Shown here: in pieces, positions 18,500 through 28,010 of the stretch | Position numbering within the stretch: position 1 is the first letter of the stretch | Layout of the letters: each line of letters begins with the position of its first letter | Assembly: GCA_003277985.1 (NCBI GenBank) | Contig: QCHR01000002.1 | Coordinates: 62,001-126,000 of the forward strand | From: Prochlorococcus sp. AG-402-G06 | Lineage (GTDB): Bacteria > Cyanobacteriota > Cyanobacteriia > PCC-6307 > Cyanobiaceae | Length of the DNA stretch: 64,000 bases | Reading direction: 5' to 3' | The notes under the pieces: generated by a model | Seen by the model: only the letters and a program-made list of their open reading frames with translations | The model's database searches: none | Told to the model about the DNA's origin: nothing | Made by a program: the position numbers and the translations under genes

Positions 18500-18913
18500 A
18501 TGCCTTTGATGAACATAAATTTTGTAATTGCTTCTAAAAACCCTAAAGAATTGTCTGGATTTTATGCCAAGATCAACTCTGGCAAGGCAAGCAAAGGTTT
18601 TAATTCAACTCATTATTTTATTTCGTTAAGTAATCGATCCAAAATACATTTTTTTAAGCCTAATGAAAATCACGAATGGAAAAGGAAAGGAAACTCAACC
18701 TCATTGTGTTTTCAACGTGAACCTTGTATAGAACCATCAATAATCATCAAAAGCTGGACATCTGAGATAACGAAATTTGGTGGAAGTGCTATCGGGATTC
18801 CAAAAGTGGAAAATTTTGGATCTGAGCAATGGATGCTTGATCCAGAGGGCAATCAATTCTTAATTTTGGTACCTTATCTTTCCAACGCGTCTTCTATGGA
18901 ATCTTTGAAGTGA
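18500..18913 (+). CDS. Glyoxalase/VOC-superfamily protein
   Basis: 137 residues with the paired beta-alpha-beta pattern of the vicinal-oxygen-chelate fold: NFVIASKNPKELSGFYAKI at the start and WMLDPEGNQFLILVP near the end, the latter with a typical metal-ligand-like Glu. Whether it binds metal is unclear because the N-terminal ligand position is not obvious. Its stop overlaps the next gene's GTG by 4 bases. ATG 18500 is used; a second ATG lies two codons in. Confidence 0.75.
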   Translation: MPLMNINFVIASKNPKELSGFYAKINSGKASKGFNSTHYFISLSNRSKIHFFKPNENHEWKRKGNSTSLCFQREPCIEPSIIIKSWTSEITKFGGSAIGIPKVENFGSEQWMLDPEGNQFLILVPYLSNASSMESLK

Positions 18914-19476
18914 TAGAAGAAATTAGATCTGAAAAAGAATTTGGAGAAGTTTCTAATTCAATCAACTCTGTTAAAAAAATTGTTGTTAGTAGGGGAAATC
19001 CTGAAGCCCAAATAGTGATTGTTGGAGAAGCTCCAGGAGCAAAGGAAGAGGAGTTAGGAGAGCCATTTGTGGGAAGATCTGGAAAATTACTTGATCAATT
19101 TCTTGAAAATGCGGGTATTGACATCAACCAAGATGTTTACTTTTGCAACGTGGTCAAATGTAGACCTCCCAAAAATAGACGCCCAACAAAGACTGAAATT
19201 CAAGAAAATCTTCCTTGGTTGTATCAACAAATCAAACTTGTAAATCCAGAAATCATAGTTCTTGTTGGTGCTACAGCATTAGAAGCAGTTTTAAAAAATA
19301 AGTCCCCAATAAGCATTCTCAGGGGTAAATGGATTGATTGGAATGGAAGACTTGTTATGCCTATTTTTCATCCAGCTTATTTACTTAGAAATCAATCAAA
19401 AGCAGAAGGAACTCCAATGACTTTAACCAAATTAGATTTTTTAAAAATCAAAGAAAAAATTGATACTTTAAAATAG
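18910..19476 (+). CDS. Family-4-type uracil-DNA glycosylase lacking most Fe-S ligands
   Basis: 188 residues. Clear family marks: IVIVGEAPGAKEEELGEPFVG (motif A region, GEAPG-like), NVVKCRPPKNRRPT, and the C-terminal HPAYLLRN (motif B). Family-4 enzymes carry a 4Fe-4S cluster on four cysteines: an N-terminal CxxC, the Cys of VKC, and one ~16 residues later. Here only the VKC cysteine is present; the N-terminal pair and the fourth position are replaced. The fold and active-site motifs remain, so activity is possible, but the cluster is probably lost. Starts with GTG 18910, overlapping the VOC stop. Confidence 0.8.
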   Translation: MIEEIRSEKEFGEVSNSINSVKKIVVSRGNPEAQIVIVGEAPGAKEEELGEPFVGRSGKLLDQFLENAGIDINQDVYFCNVVKCRPPKNRRPTKTEIQENLPWLYQQIKLVNPEIIVLVGATALEAVLKNKSPISILRGKWIDWNGRLVMPIFHPAYLLRNQSKAEGTPMTLTKLDFLKIKEKIDTLK

Positions 19477-19525
19477 CCCTCGAATATGTCATTCTTGTTT
19501 ATTAAAGAGGCTCAATTGTTAACTC

Positions 19526-20749
19526 ATGATTGCGACCCTGGAAAAAGATAAGAAAGAAAATAATGTTTCACAGCGTTATAGCACCAGAATTATTCGCAGA
19601 GATACTAGACCAGTAATGGTTGGAGATATTGGTATTGGAGGGGATAATCCAGTTCGTGTTCAGTCAATGATTAATGAAGATACGATGGATATTGAGGGCT
19701 CTACAGCAGCGATAAGAAGATTGCATGAAATAGGATGTGAGATTGTTAGATTAACGGTTCCCACTCTTGCAAGTGCAAAAGCTGTTGGTGAAATAAAGAA
19801 ACTTCTAGCTAGTACCTATCAACCAGTTCCATTAGTAGCGGATGTTCATCACAATGGAATGAAAATAGCTTTAGAGGTTGCAAAGCATGTAGATAAAGTT
19901 CGTATAAACCCTGGATTATTTGTTTTTGAAAGACCTGATCCTAATAGAACTGAATTTACTGACGAAGAAATAAAAGCAATTAAAGATAAGATTATTCAAA
20001 AATTTGAACCAATTGTTAACACTTTAAAAGAGCAAAATAAGGCACTTAGAATAGGAGTTAATCATGGATCATTAGCAGAGAGAATGTTATTTGCATATGG
20101 AGATACACCTTTTGGGATGGTTGAATCGGCTATGGAATTTATTCGAATTTGTGATTCATTAGACTTTCACAATATTGTAGTTTCAATGAAGGCTTCTCGA
20201 CCTCCTGTGATGCTAGCGGCTTATAGAATGATGGCCGATACTATGGATAAAGAGGGATTTAATTATCCTTTGCATTTGGGTGTAACTGAAGCTGGTGACG
20301 GAGATTATGGAAGAATAAAAAGTACTGCTGGAATTGGAACATTATTATCAGAGGGAATAGGAGACACAATAAGAGTTTCCCTTACTGAGGCACCTGAGAA
20401 GGAAATACCGGTTGCTTATTCAATTTTGCAAGCAGTTGGATTGAGAAAAACTATGGTTGAATATATTAGTTGTCCTAGCTGCGGTAGAACATTATTTAAT
20501 TTAGAGGAAGTTGTGGCAAAAGTTAGAGCAGCTACCGTTCATTTGACAGGGCTAGATATAGCAGTTATGGGTTGTATTGTTAATGGACCTGGAGAGATGG
20601 CAGATGCTGACTATGGTTATGTTGGTAAAGGCGTAGGAACCATTGCTCTCTATAGAAATAGAGATGAAATCAAGAGGGTGCCGGAGGATGAAGGTGTTCA
20701 GGCTTTAGTTGATTTAATTAAAGAAGATGGTAAGTGGGTAGACCCTTAA
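19526..20749 (+). CDS. ispG: 4-hydroxy-3-methylbut-2-enyl diphosphate synthase (IspG/GcpE)
   Basis: Penultimate step of the MEP isoprenoid pathway, converting MEcPP to HMBPP with ferredoxin electrons. The TIM barrel begins [20 protein letters not shown] and contains [12 protein letters not shown]; the cluster domain keeps CPSCGRT (~310) and [19 protein letters not shown] (~350), giving the three 4Fe-4S cysteines. 407 residues, typical of cyanobacterial IspG. Start ATG 19526. The Ctp protease gene follows in the same direction. Confidence 0.96.
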   Translation: MIATLEKDKKENNVSQRYSTRIIRRDTRPVMVGDIGIGGDNPVRVQSMINEDTMDIEGSTAAIRRLHEIGCEIVRLTVPTLASAKAVGEIKKLLASTYQPVPLVADVHHNGMKIALEVAKHVDKVRINPGLFVFERPDPNRTEFTDEEIKAIKDKIIQKFEPIVNTLKEQNKALRIGVNHGSLAERMLFAYGDTPFGMVESAMEFIRICDSLDFHNIVVSMKASRPPVMLAAYRMMADTMDKEGFNYPLHLGVTEAGDGDYGRIKSTAGIGTLLSEGIGDTIRVSLTEAPEKEIPVAYSILQAVGLRKTMVEYISCPSCGRTLFNLEEVVAKVRAATVHLTGLDIAVMGCIVNGPGEMADADYGYVGKGVGTIALYRNRDEIKRVPEDEGVQALVDLIKEDGKWVDP

Positions 20750-20801
20750 AAAAAGAATATCCATTTTTATTGTTTTATAATTAGAAAAAAATTTGATAAT
20801 T

Positions 20802-22106
20802 ATGTTGAAGAGATTTTTAAAAATATGTTTATTAATAGCTGTTTTTCCTTCGCCATCTTTCACCTTCCAGGCTAATTCTTCAACTTTGATTACTAATAAT
20901 CCAAAGGAGATAATTGATCAGGCATGGCAAATTATATATCGTGACTTTTTGGACTATTCAGGGAGTTATAAGGCTGAGGATTGGATTCAATTGAGAAAGG
21001 AAATACTGTCAACTAAGTATTTTGATAATGATGATGCATACGTTGCTATAAAAGATATGTTGTCAGAATTAAATGATCCTTATACAAGATTTTTAGATCC
21101 TAAAGAATTCAATGAAATGAAAATAGATACAACGGGTGAATTGATGGGAGTAGGTATTCAAATCTCACTAGATGAAGCTTCTAAGCAAATTGTTGTTGTG
21201 TCACCAATAGAAGGGACTCCAGCCTTCCTCGCAGGAATTAAACCTAAGGATATAATTGTATCCATAGATGGTAAGCCTATAGAGGGTCTTAGTATAGATA
21301 GTACCGTTAAACTTATTCGAGGTAAAAAAGGAACAAAGGTTAAACTTGGTATAATTAGAAAAGATAAGTTATTAAATATCTCATTAATACGAGATAGAAT
21401 TGAAATTAATGTAGTTGATAGTCGAATAAATAATACAGTTTTAGGTGCGAAAATTGGTTATCTAAGGTTAAAACAATTCAATGCAAAATCTCCAAAAGAG
21501 ATGAGTTTATCGATCAATAAATTAGAAAAACAACAACCTTTTGGTTATATATTAGATCTTAGAGGTAATCCTGGTGGTTTGCTTGAGGCAAGCATTGAAA
21601 TAGCTAGGCAATGGATAAATACAGGAATTATCGTTAGTACTAAAACAAAAGACGGTATTACTGATATTAGGAAAGCAAAAAGTAGAGCTTTAACTAACAG
21701 ACCAGTTGTAGTTTTAATCGATGAAGGATCTGCGAGTGCTAGTGAGATTCTCTCTGGAGCAATTAAAGATAATAAAAGAGGGGTTTTGGTTGGTAAAAAG
21801 ACTTTTGGTAAAGGACTAGTTCAGTCCGTCAGGTCACTTTCTGATGGCTCAGGTCTAACAGTTACTGTCGCTAAATATTTAACACCAAGTGGTAAAGATA
21901 TTAACAAAAATGGAATAGAACCCGACATTAGAGCAGATCTTTTGTTGGATGATAAAAATAAATTAACAAGTTTAGATCTAGGGACTTTTAAAGATAGTCA
22001 ATATGTAGCTGCTGAAAATATATTACTGAAAAAGTATAGAGTTGAAAGTAATAATAATTCTTATGATCCCTTAAAATCTAATTTGGGCTTCGCCCTAAAA
22101 AAATAG
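20802..22106 (+). CDS. Carboxyl-terminal processing protease (S41, CtpA-like)
   Basis: 434 residues from ATG 20802 (a TTG three codons earlier is possible). The N-terminus has a signal peptide (~3-25, ending near QANSS), so it acts in the lumen or periplasm. PDZ domain at ~115-195 (MGVGIQISLDEA to VKLGIIR). Catalytic region: LDLRGNPGGLLEAS (~255), serine in IDEGSASASEILSGA (~312), lysine in KTFGKGLVQ (~337). CtpA of cyanobacteria matures the D1 protein of PSII; which Ctp paralogue this is cannot be decided here. Confidence 0.9.
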   Translation: MLKRFLKICLLIAVFPSPSFTFQANSSTLITNNPKEIIDQAWQIIYRDFLDYSGSYKAEDWIQLRKEILSTKYFDNDDAYVAIKDMLSELNDPYTRFLDPKEFNEMKIDTTGELMGVGIQISLDEASKQIVVVSPIEGTPAFLAGIKPKDIIVSIDGKPIEGLSIDSTVKLIRGKKGTKVKLGIIRKDKLLNISLIRDRIEINVVDSRINNTVLGAKIGYLRLKQFNAKSPKEMSLSINKLEKQQPFGYILDLRGNPGGLLEASIEIARQWINTGIIVSTKTKDGITDIRKAKSRALTNRPVVVLIDEGSASASEILSGAIKDNKRGVLVGKKTFGKGLVQSVRSLSDGSGLTVTVAKYLTPSGKDINKNGIEPDIRADLLLDDKNKLTSLDLGTFKDSQYVAAENILLKKYRVESNNNSYDPLKSNLGFALKK

Positions 22107-22661
22107 TTAAGACTTATCAATTCTCATATATCCAAACCAGTCAGGAAAAAGTTTTTCACTCCTTTCTTCAGGATCAGGTATTAGATTTATTTCCCAATTA
22201 TTTATTCTAATTGGATGCATATCCTCAACTTGCTCGAAATAATAAATACCTGAGCAGTCATCATTATGTTTATTTTTTAAATTTGTTTCCCAATTTCTTT
22301 TTGCTTTTTTCTTTGCCTCAATAGCTTTTTTTGCGACAATAAGATTGAATTCGTGTTCTTCATACATCTTCCTTGGATTGTAGGCGCCTAAATTAACAAA
22401 CCAAAGTTTTAAATCTTCTTTTTTTGGACTAATTAAACTACCTTTATCGGATTTAGATAGGACTATTTCATATCCATCAACATACTTAATACACTTATAA
22501 CTATCAATATGAAGTCCGCTTATCTTTCCTAACCATTGCTTTCTAAGCTCAGGAAATGTATCCTCTATTGATTCGCCTAAAACCCATCTTACATCGTGTA
22601 TTTCTATATTACTTTTTAAACTTCTTCCCCCTAGTACAACAATAAAAAGGGATAAATCCAT
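22107..22661 (-). CDS. DUF1543 family protein
   Basis: 184 residues, soluble. Starts MDLSLFIVVLGGRSLKSNIE-, followed by HDVRWVLGESIEDTFP, the signature I associate with DUF1543, with a second similar half (SLISPKKEDLKLWFVNLGAYN-). Function unknown. It lies 9 bases after nadA on the same strand and converges on the Ctp gene with no gap, so readthrough interference is possible. Confidence 0.7.
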   Translation of the reverse strand: MDLSLFIVVLGGRSLKSNIEIHDVRWVLGESIEDTFPELRKQWLGKISGLHIDSYKCIKYVDGYEIVLSKSDKGSLISPKKEDLKLWFVNLGAYNPRKMYEEHEFNLIVAKKAIEAKKKAKRNWETNLKNKHNDDCSGIYYFEQVEDMHPIRINNWEINLIPDPEERSEKLFPDWFGYMRIDKS

Positions 22662-22670
22662 AAGGTTGAT

Positions 22671-23642
22671 TTAGTTACTCATATCCAACATCTTTTTCAT
22701 TGGTTTATAGGCCATGGCTCTAATATGTTCGTCCATTTTTAATTCTGGGGTCATTTCTTTTAAACAATTATATACTTTTTCTAAGGTATTCATTCTCATA
22801 TATGGACATTCATTGCAACTACATCCATCCAATCCAGGGACTTCAATATATGTCTTAAGGGGGTCTTTTAATCTCATTTGGTGAATTATTCCTGGTTCAG
22901 TAAGTACTATGAATGTGTCTTTTTTACTTTCTTGAGAGTAATTCAGCAATTTGCTTGTTGAGCCAATGAAATCTGCCAAATCTAATAGATTTTGTTGACA
23001 CTCTGGGTGGGCAAGTACTTCGGCTGTTGGGTTCTTGATTTTTAACTTTAATAGAGATTCTTCGTTAAAAGTCTCATGTACGAGACATCTCCCAGGCCAC
23101 AAAGTTAATTTTCGACCGCTCTGACGTTCAACCCATCTACCAAGATTCCTGTCAGGAGAAAATAAAATTGGCAAATCCTTGGGTAATTTCTTTACAAGCT
23201 CAACCGCGTTACTACTTGTGCAAATCAGGTCACTTTTTGCCTTTACGGCGGCGCTGCAATTTATGTAACTGATAGCAAAATGATCTGGATGTTTATCTAA
23301 GAATCTTTGGAAGTCATCGGGTTGGCAGTCATCTGCGAGTGTGCACCCGGCATCAAAATCAGGAAGAAGAACAGTTTTATCTGGACATAGGATCTTTGCT
23401 GTCTCAGCCATGAAATGAACGCCACAAAAAACAATCACGTCAGCATTTGTCTCAGAGGCTTTTCTTGATAACTCAAGTGAGTCTCCAATAAAATCGGCAA
23501 TATCTTGTATTGCAGGCTCTTGATAGTAGTGAGCAAGAATTATTGCATTTCTTTTTTCACGCAAAAAATTTATCTCATCAGTGAGATTTTTGCTTTTATT
23601 TGAGACTGATGTATCAGTCTTGTAATAGGAAACAGTGGTAAT
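22671..23642 (-). CDS. nadA: Quinolinate synthase A, probable ATT start
   Basis: Condenses iminoaspartate with DHAP to quinolinate in NAD synthesis, using a 4Fe-4S cluster. Marks: NAIILAHYYQEPAIQDIADF, IGDSLELSRKA, FCGVHFMAETAKIL, the cluster cysteines in LICTSSNAV, AHPECQQ and CSCNECPYMRMN. The only usual start is TTG 23564 (297 residues), but this removes the helix (NLTDEINFLREKRN) that precedes the conserved core in NadA proteins. The frame is open upstream to a TAA with no ATG, GTG or TTG. ATT at 23642, preceded by GGA with a 5-base spacer, would give 323 residues beginning MTTVSYYK. I chose it as the best-supported start; this is inference. Confidence 0.88.
   Translation of the reverse strand: MTTVSYYKTDTSVSNKSKNLTDEINFLREKRNAIILAHYYQEPAIQDIADFIGDSLELSRKASETNADVIVFCGVHFMAETAKILCPDKTVLLPDFDAGCTLADDCQPDDFQRFLDKHPDHFAISYINCSAAVKAKSDLICTSSNAVELVKKLPKDLPILFSPDRNLGRWVERQSGRKLTLWPGRCLVHETFNEESLLKLKIKNPTAEVLAHPECQQNLLDLADFIGSTSKLLNYSQESKKDTFIVLTEPGIIHQMRLKDPLKTYIEVPGLDGCSCNECPYMRMNTLEKVYNCLKEMTPELKMDEHIRAMAYKPMKKMLDMSN
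23603..23620. promoter_or_regulatory. Perfect 18-base palindrome near nadA start
   Basis: AGACTGAT-GT-ATCAGTCT. It lies upstream of the TTG start of nadA, or inside the N-terminal codons if the ATT start is right, and about 75 bases before the divergent phosphoesterase. It could be an operator for one or both genes or an mRNA hairpin in the nadA leader. It has no U-run and is not a terminator. Confidence 0.4.
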
Positions 23643-23695
23643 TAGTTTCCAAATGAACGTGTTGGGGCAGTATAGAGGTTAATTTCCTAAATAAT

Positions 23696-24547
23696 CTGTC
23701 AGATATCCGAATTGCTATTGCTGGGGATTTGCATGGGTCCTGGAGTCAGGATGATTTGGATTTGCTTTTGGAACTAAATCCAGATGGGGTTTTATTTGTT
23801 GGTGACTTATCAGACGGTGATTTAAGAATTGTTCGGGCAATCAGTAAAATCTCGATTCCCACATCAGTAATACTTGGAAATCACGATAGAGGCAAAGACG
23901 GGTCAGGAGATATTTTAAAAGCCCAATTGGATTTGTTAGGCGAAAAGAATTGTTCTTGGGGTTTATCAAAATGGACTCTTAAAGAGCTTTCTGTTGTTGG
24001 AGCTAGACCTTGCAGTGGTGGGGGAGGATTTTTCTTGACACAAGAGGTTAAGTCGGTATTTGGGGAGGTAAGCCTTGATGAGTCTGTCCTTAGAATTGTC
24101 TCTGCGGCTAAATCAGCGCCCATAGATTTTCCTTTATTATTACTTGCTCATTCAGGCCCAGTTGGTCTTGGCTCAGAGTCCTCAAGTTTGTGCGGTAGAG
24201 ATTGGAAATTGCCCTCTATGGATTGGGGAGATAAAGATCTTGGTATCGCAATTGATCAAATTCGTAAATTTAGGATTCCTGAATTAGTTGTTTTTGGTCA
24301 CACTCATCATCAATTAAGAATTGGGGGAAATAGAACTAGAAAAACTTTTGCTCAAGATCTGTGGGGTACCTCTTATTTAAATGCAGCTTGCGTTCCTAGA
24401 AGAGGTGTTGATTCTGAAGGTGAGAATTTGTGTCATTTCTCTTGGGTTGAATTTTCGAAAGGCAAGTTGATCCATGCATCCCACAGATGGTTTAGGAATG
24501 ATGCGTCAATAGCTTATAAAGAGATATTATTAAACAAAGAAAATTAG
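23696..24547 (+). CDS. Cyanobacterial metallophosphoesterase (TIGR04168-like), start codon uncertain
   Basis: Calcineurin-like phosphoesterase with all motifs: AGDLHG, FVGDLSDGD, LGNHDRG, LLAHSGP, and GHTHHQL. The first motif supplies metal ligands and must be translated, but its Asp codon lies at 23726, just before the first TTG (23729). The frame is open back to a TGA at 23654 and contains no ATG, GTG or TTG; the natural N-terminus would be about SDIRIAIAGDLHG. I set the start at CTG 23696, which gives 283 residues, as the only near-cognate codon in the right place. Substrate unknown. The gene is divergent from nadA, which has the same problem. Confidence 0.8.
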   Translation: MSDIRIAIAGDLHGSWSQDDLDLLLELNPDGVLFVGDLSDGDLRIVRAISKISIPTSVILGNHDRGKDGSGDILKAQLDLLGEKNCSWGLSKWTLKELSVVGARPCSGGGGFFLTQEVKSVFGEVSLDESVLRIVSAAKSAPIDFPLLLLAHSGPVGLGSESSSLCGRDWKLPSMDWGDKDLGIAIDQIRKFRIPELVVFGHTHHQLRIGGNRTRKTFAQDLWGTSYLNAACVPRRGVDSEGENLCHFSWVEFSKGKLIHASHRWFRNDASIAYKEILLNKEN

Positions 24548-24586
24548 TTTTAAAGAAATTTTTATTGTCTTCAAAATCATATGCTC

Positions 24587-25390
24587 TTAATTTTGCTTAT
24601 TTAAATCAGGGTCCTTGAATTTTCTTTCTGCAATCAAATATGCCCCAATTGCAGAACCTATAAATCCCAAAATATTTCTCATTAAAGGTAAAATATCATT
24701 AGTTCTTGTTACCACAGGAGCAATGCCAAAAATTCCAAATAGCATTATCCAAAGAGGGGAGAGTAGCAAAACCCATCCGATTGAGAATGATTCATTCCCT
24801 TTCCTTGGGGAGGCTGCAAAACCTGCAATAATTCCTCCTAACAAAGAAGTTAATAATGTCCATTGCCATTGTTCCTGAGGCAATCCAGGTACTACTTCGC
24901 AGCCTCCGCGGTCTAAACAAGTTTCTACTGCTTTAATTGAAGCTAAAATCGCACCATCTTCTCCGTTATCCCTTACATAAAATTGGTTCCCAAATCTTGT
25001 TTGTAATTCCACCCAAAAGATTCTTGGCATGAGGGCAAAATAAGCATCTCCAACATTAAAACTAAGTAAATTCCCTCCTCTGGGGTCAGCAATTATGAGT
25101 AAACTTGTCTCATCAAGATCCCAATAGTCTTTGACAGCTAAGCCAGGGGTTTTCTCGTATTGTGACAATACCCTTATTTTCCATCCAGTTTCTTGTTCAT
25201 AAGAATTAAGTGAGGTTTCTAAATCTAATCTTTGTTTCTCACTTAAAGCTTTTGCAAGATCGATTATTGGTGTTTGTTCTTTTGGCAACAGATCAGGATT
25301 ATCGTAAGCAAATGTGCGCACTCCCATCGATAACATTATCACTAGTCCCAGGCAGAGAATTATGACGTTCTTAAATGATTTTTTCAGCAT
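24587..25390 (-). CDS. TPM-domain thylakoid/membrane protein (Psb32/TLP18.3-like)
   Basis: 267 residues. A signal peptide or anchor at ~8-29 is followed by a TPM domain (~35-155) with IIDLAKALSEKQRLDLETSL and LIIADPRGGNLLSFNVGDAY. Two hydrophobic helices follow (~180-225), with a third near 240-255. Cyanobacterial Psb32 and plant TLP18.3 act in PSII repair; the C-terminal membrane part fits that group. Divergent from the MidA-like gene, 32 bases apart. Confidence 0.8.
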   Translation of the reverse strand: MLKKSFKNVIILCLGLVIMLSMGVRTFAYDNPDLLPKEQTPIIDLAKALSEKQRLDLETSLNSYEQETGWKIRVLSQYEKTPGLAVKDYWDLDETSLLIIADPRGGNLLSFNVGDAYFALMPRIFWVELQTRFGNQFYVRDNGEDGAILASIKAVETCLDRGGCEVVPGLPQEQWQWTLLTSLLGGIIAGFAASPRKGNESFSIGWVLLLSPLWIMLFGIFGIAPVVTRTNDILPLMRNILGFIGSAIGAYLIAERKFKDPDLNKQN

Positions 25391-25422
25391 TTGCTTGATT
25401 TCCTTTAAACGTATTCTCCATC

Positions 25423-26625
25423 ATGATTGACCCGACTGCGAGATGTCCAAAATGGTTGATCGACCGCATGATTGGTTGTGGCGGCACAATAAGCTTCTAC
25501 AAATATATGGATTTAGTATTAAATGACCCTGAAAATGGTTTTTACTCTACTGGAAGACTAAAAATTGGGAAGGATGGAGATTTTTGCACCTCACCATCTT
25601 TGGGTAGTGATTTTGCACGTTTATTAGCTGTTCAAGTTGTTGATTGGCTTCAAGATCTAGAAAAGGCAGGAATTGAATCCGAATTGTTTTCTCTTGTTGA
25701 GATTGGGCCAGGAGAAGGCACTTTATCAAGAGATTTGATAGTGGCTATTACTGAAATTTCACCTGAAATAATCAGTAAAATTGAGCTTATTTTAGTCGAA
25801 TTAAATGTAGGGATGAGAGAACGACAAGAAAATGTAGTTAATAACTTAGAGGGTGTTAATTATCGTTGGAGTAATATCGAAGATCTTATTTCAAGCCCAG
25901 TAACTGGTGTAGTTATTGCTAACGAGGTTTTAGATGCTTTTCCAGTAGAGAGGTTGGTTTTTAATGAAAATAAGGTTTTTAGACAAGGAGTTTCCTTGAG
26001 AATAATAAATGATGAAAATTTTTTGGAGTTTGTTGATCTCAGGCCTACTTCAGCGATTATCAAATTTTTGCAAGATTCGAAAAGTCTTTTAAATATTGAG
26101 TTACCTCCAAAGGATATTAGTCATAGATGGGTCACCGAATGGCATTGTGATGTGCCGGCTTGGTTTGGGAAATTGTCTAAGGTTTTGATCAATGGCTCAT
26201 TATTAGTTGTCGACTATGCGATGGAATCGAAGCGTTACTACAACGCAATGAGAAAAGACGGAACTCTTATTTCTTATAGAAATCAAGAGGCAAATTCTAA
26301 TGTTTTACAAGATGCTGGTTTGTGCGATTTGACAGCACATATATGCATCGAATCAACAATTAATTATGCCCTTTCTAATGGATGGAAGTTTATGGGTGAA
26401 ACTAGGCAGGGACAAGCTCTCTTGGCGTTAGGACTTTCAAATTTTCTTTATTCTCTTCAAAATACATGTAGTAATGATCTATCGGCTGCGTTAAATCGAA
26501 GAGAGTCATTATTGAGACTAGTTGACCCAATGGGACTAGGGGACTTTAGGTGGTTGGCTTTTCAGAAGGACAATAGTAGTGATCTGATTTTAGGAAAACG
26601 TTTTCTTGATGAGCCAATTAGCTAA
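25423..26625 (+). CDS. SAM-dependent methyltransferase, MidA/NDUFAF7-like (DUF185)
   Basis: 400 residues. N-terminal [26 protein letters not shown] and [14 protein letters not shown] are hallmarks of the family; SAM motif [14 protein letters not shown] (~90) and [17 protein letters not shown] (~160) follow. The mitochondrial homologue methylates an arginine of the complex I subunit NDUFS2; in cyanobacteria the target might be NDH-1, but this is not shown. Its last 8 bases overlap aroB on the other strand. Confidence 0.88.
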   Translation: MIDPTARCPKWLIDRMIGCGGTISFYKYMDLVLNDPENGFYSTGRLKIGKDGDFCTSPSLGSDFARLLAVQVVDWLQDLEKAGIESELFSLVEIGPGEGTLSRDLIVAITEISPEIISKIELILVELNVGMRERQENVVNNLEGVNYRWSNIEDLISSPVTGVVIANEVLDAFPVERLVFNENKVFRQGVSLRIINDENFLEFVDLRPTSAIIKFLQDSKSLLNIELPPKDISHRWVTEWHCDVPAWFGKLSKVLINGSLLVVDYAMESKRYYNAMRKDGTLISYRNQEANSNVLQDAGLCDLTAHICIESTINYALSNGWKFMGETRQGQALLALGLSNFLYSLQNTCSNDLSAALNRRESLLRLVDPMGLGDFRWLAFQKDNSSDLILGKRFLDEPIS

Positions 26626-27724
26626 TTTTTTGTAAGCATTCGTGTATTTCTTCATTAGAGATATTATTAAATAATTTTACATCACCAATTTTTGTAGGCA
26701 TAACGAAACTTATCTTGCCGTCTTTAACTTTCTTGTCTCCTTGAAGAGATGTTAGAACACTATCTATTTCAAGCTTTGGCCACTTAGAGGGTAAACCTGC
26801 TTTCTCTATTAATTGTTTCTGTCTTTCTGTGTCAATCGCTTTCCATACGCCCCTTTGTACCGCCAATTGACCGACTGCAACCATCCCCATTGCTACTGCT
26901 TCACCATGAAGCCATTTTCCATAACCACAAAGATTTTCTATTACGTGACCAAATGTATGCCCATAATTTAAAAATGCTCTTACTCCACTTTCTTTCTCAT
27001 CTTTTACAACAATCTCTGCTTTTGATGTGGCAGAACGCTTAATTATTTCTATTAGTAGTTTTTCTTTTATGTTTGAAAAATTAGAAATATTATCCTCTCT
27101 CTCTAGAAGTTCGAATAGTTCAAGGTCTGATATTACTCCATACTTTATTATTTCAGCCATACCTGCTTTGAACTCTCGTGATGGGAGAGTAAATAATGTT
27201 TTAGGGTCTATTAACACCAATTTAGGTTGATGAAAAGCACCTATAAGATTTTTACCTTTCGAATGATTGATGCCCGTTTTGCCCCCAATGGAAGCATCAA
27301 CCATGGCAAGTAATGTTGTAGGGATTTGGACTACATGAATTCCACGCAACCAAGTAGCAGCTGCAAAACCAGTCATGTCTCCAATCACGCCACCACCAAG
27401 GGCAATCATTAATGATCCTCTTTCTAATCTGGCTTCATATGCCGCATCGTGGATTAAATCTATGGAAGATTGATTCTTTTGATCTTCGCCTGCTTTTATT
27501 ATTAAAAGTTTTGGATTAAATTTACTTTTAATTAGACTTTTAATTATGCAATCACCATAGTGATCAAAGACTTCCTGATTAGAGACGACTAAAACTTTTA
27601 GTCCTTCCTTAAAACCAATATTACATAGCTCATCTCCTATATATTCAAGACTACCTTTTCCAATAACTATTTCGTAAGGGTTGCTAGTTAGAGAGACTTT
27701 AATATGGTGGTTGTCTTTATTCAC
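26618..27724 (-). CDS. aroB: 3-dehydroquinate synthase
   Basis: Second step of the shikimate pathway; NAD and metal dependent, cytosolic. Visible: KAGEDQKN (~78), [43 protein letters not shown] (~130-151), [12 protein letters not shown] with metal-binding His, and [10 protein letters not shown]. Length 368 is normal. The last two codons and stop overlap the end of the MidA-like gene. Confidence 0.96.
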   Translation of the reverse strand: MNKDNHHIKVSLTSNPYEIVIGKGSLEYIGDELCNIGFKEGLKVLVVSNQEVFDHYGDCIIKSLIKSKFNPKLLIIKAGEDQKNQSSIDLIHDAAYEARLERGSLMIALGGGVIGDMTGFAAATWLRGIHVVQIPTTLLAMVDASIGGKTGINHSKGKNLIGAFHQPKLVLIDPKTLFTLPSREFKAGMAEIIKYGVISDLELFELLEREDNISNFSNIKEKLLIEIIKRSATSKAEIVVKDEKESGVRAFLNYGHTFGHVIENLCGYGKWLHGEAVAMGMVAVGQLAVQRGVWKAIDTERQKQLIEKAGLPSKWPKLEIDSVLTSLQGDKKVKDGKISFVMPTKIGDVKLFNNISNEEIHECLQKIS

Positions 27725-28010
27725 AGTTGTGAGGATATAAGATTTTTGATGGTTTATTACGTTAAAGCATCAAAATATAGAACTGATTATATGGTTGACG
27801 AACACATTTCATAAGCAAATGATATGTATTCGTATACGTTCAGTATTTATTCTGGGATCAAAATAATCACATAGTGGAATATTCTTTGGGTTGTGAATTA
27901 AGGATGTTTTTATTAAGATCACAATTCAAACAGTATTTTTATTTGTTTGTTCGCGATTTTTTTATTTGCCTACAAGTGAGCGAAACTTTAAAAATGAGGT
28001 CTCTAAATAA
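27725..28010. other. Divergent intergenic region aroB/purK
   Basis: 286 bases without a believable ORF. It must hold promoters for both genes. A short palindrome CGTATACG occurs at 27832-27839 (within attCGTATACGttc), too short to name. No tRNA-like or terminator-like structure was seen. Confidence 0.4.
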
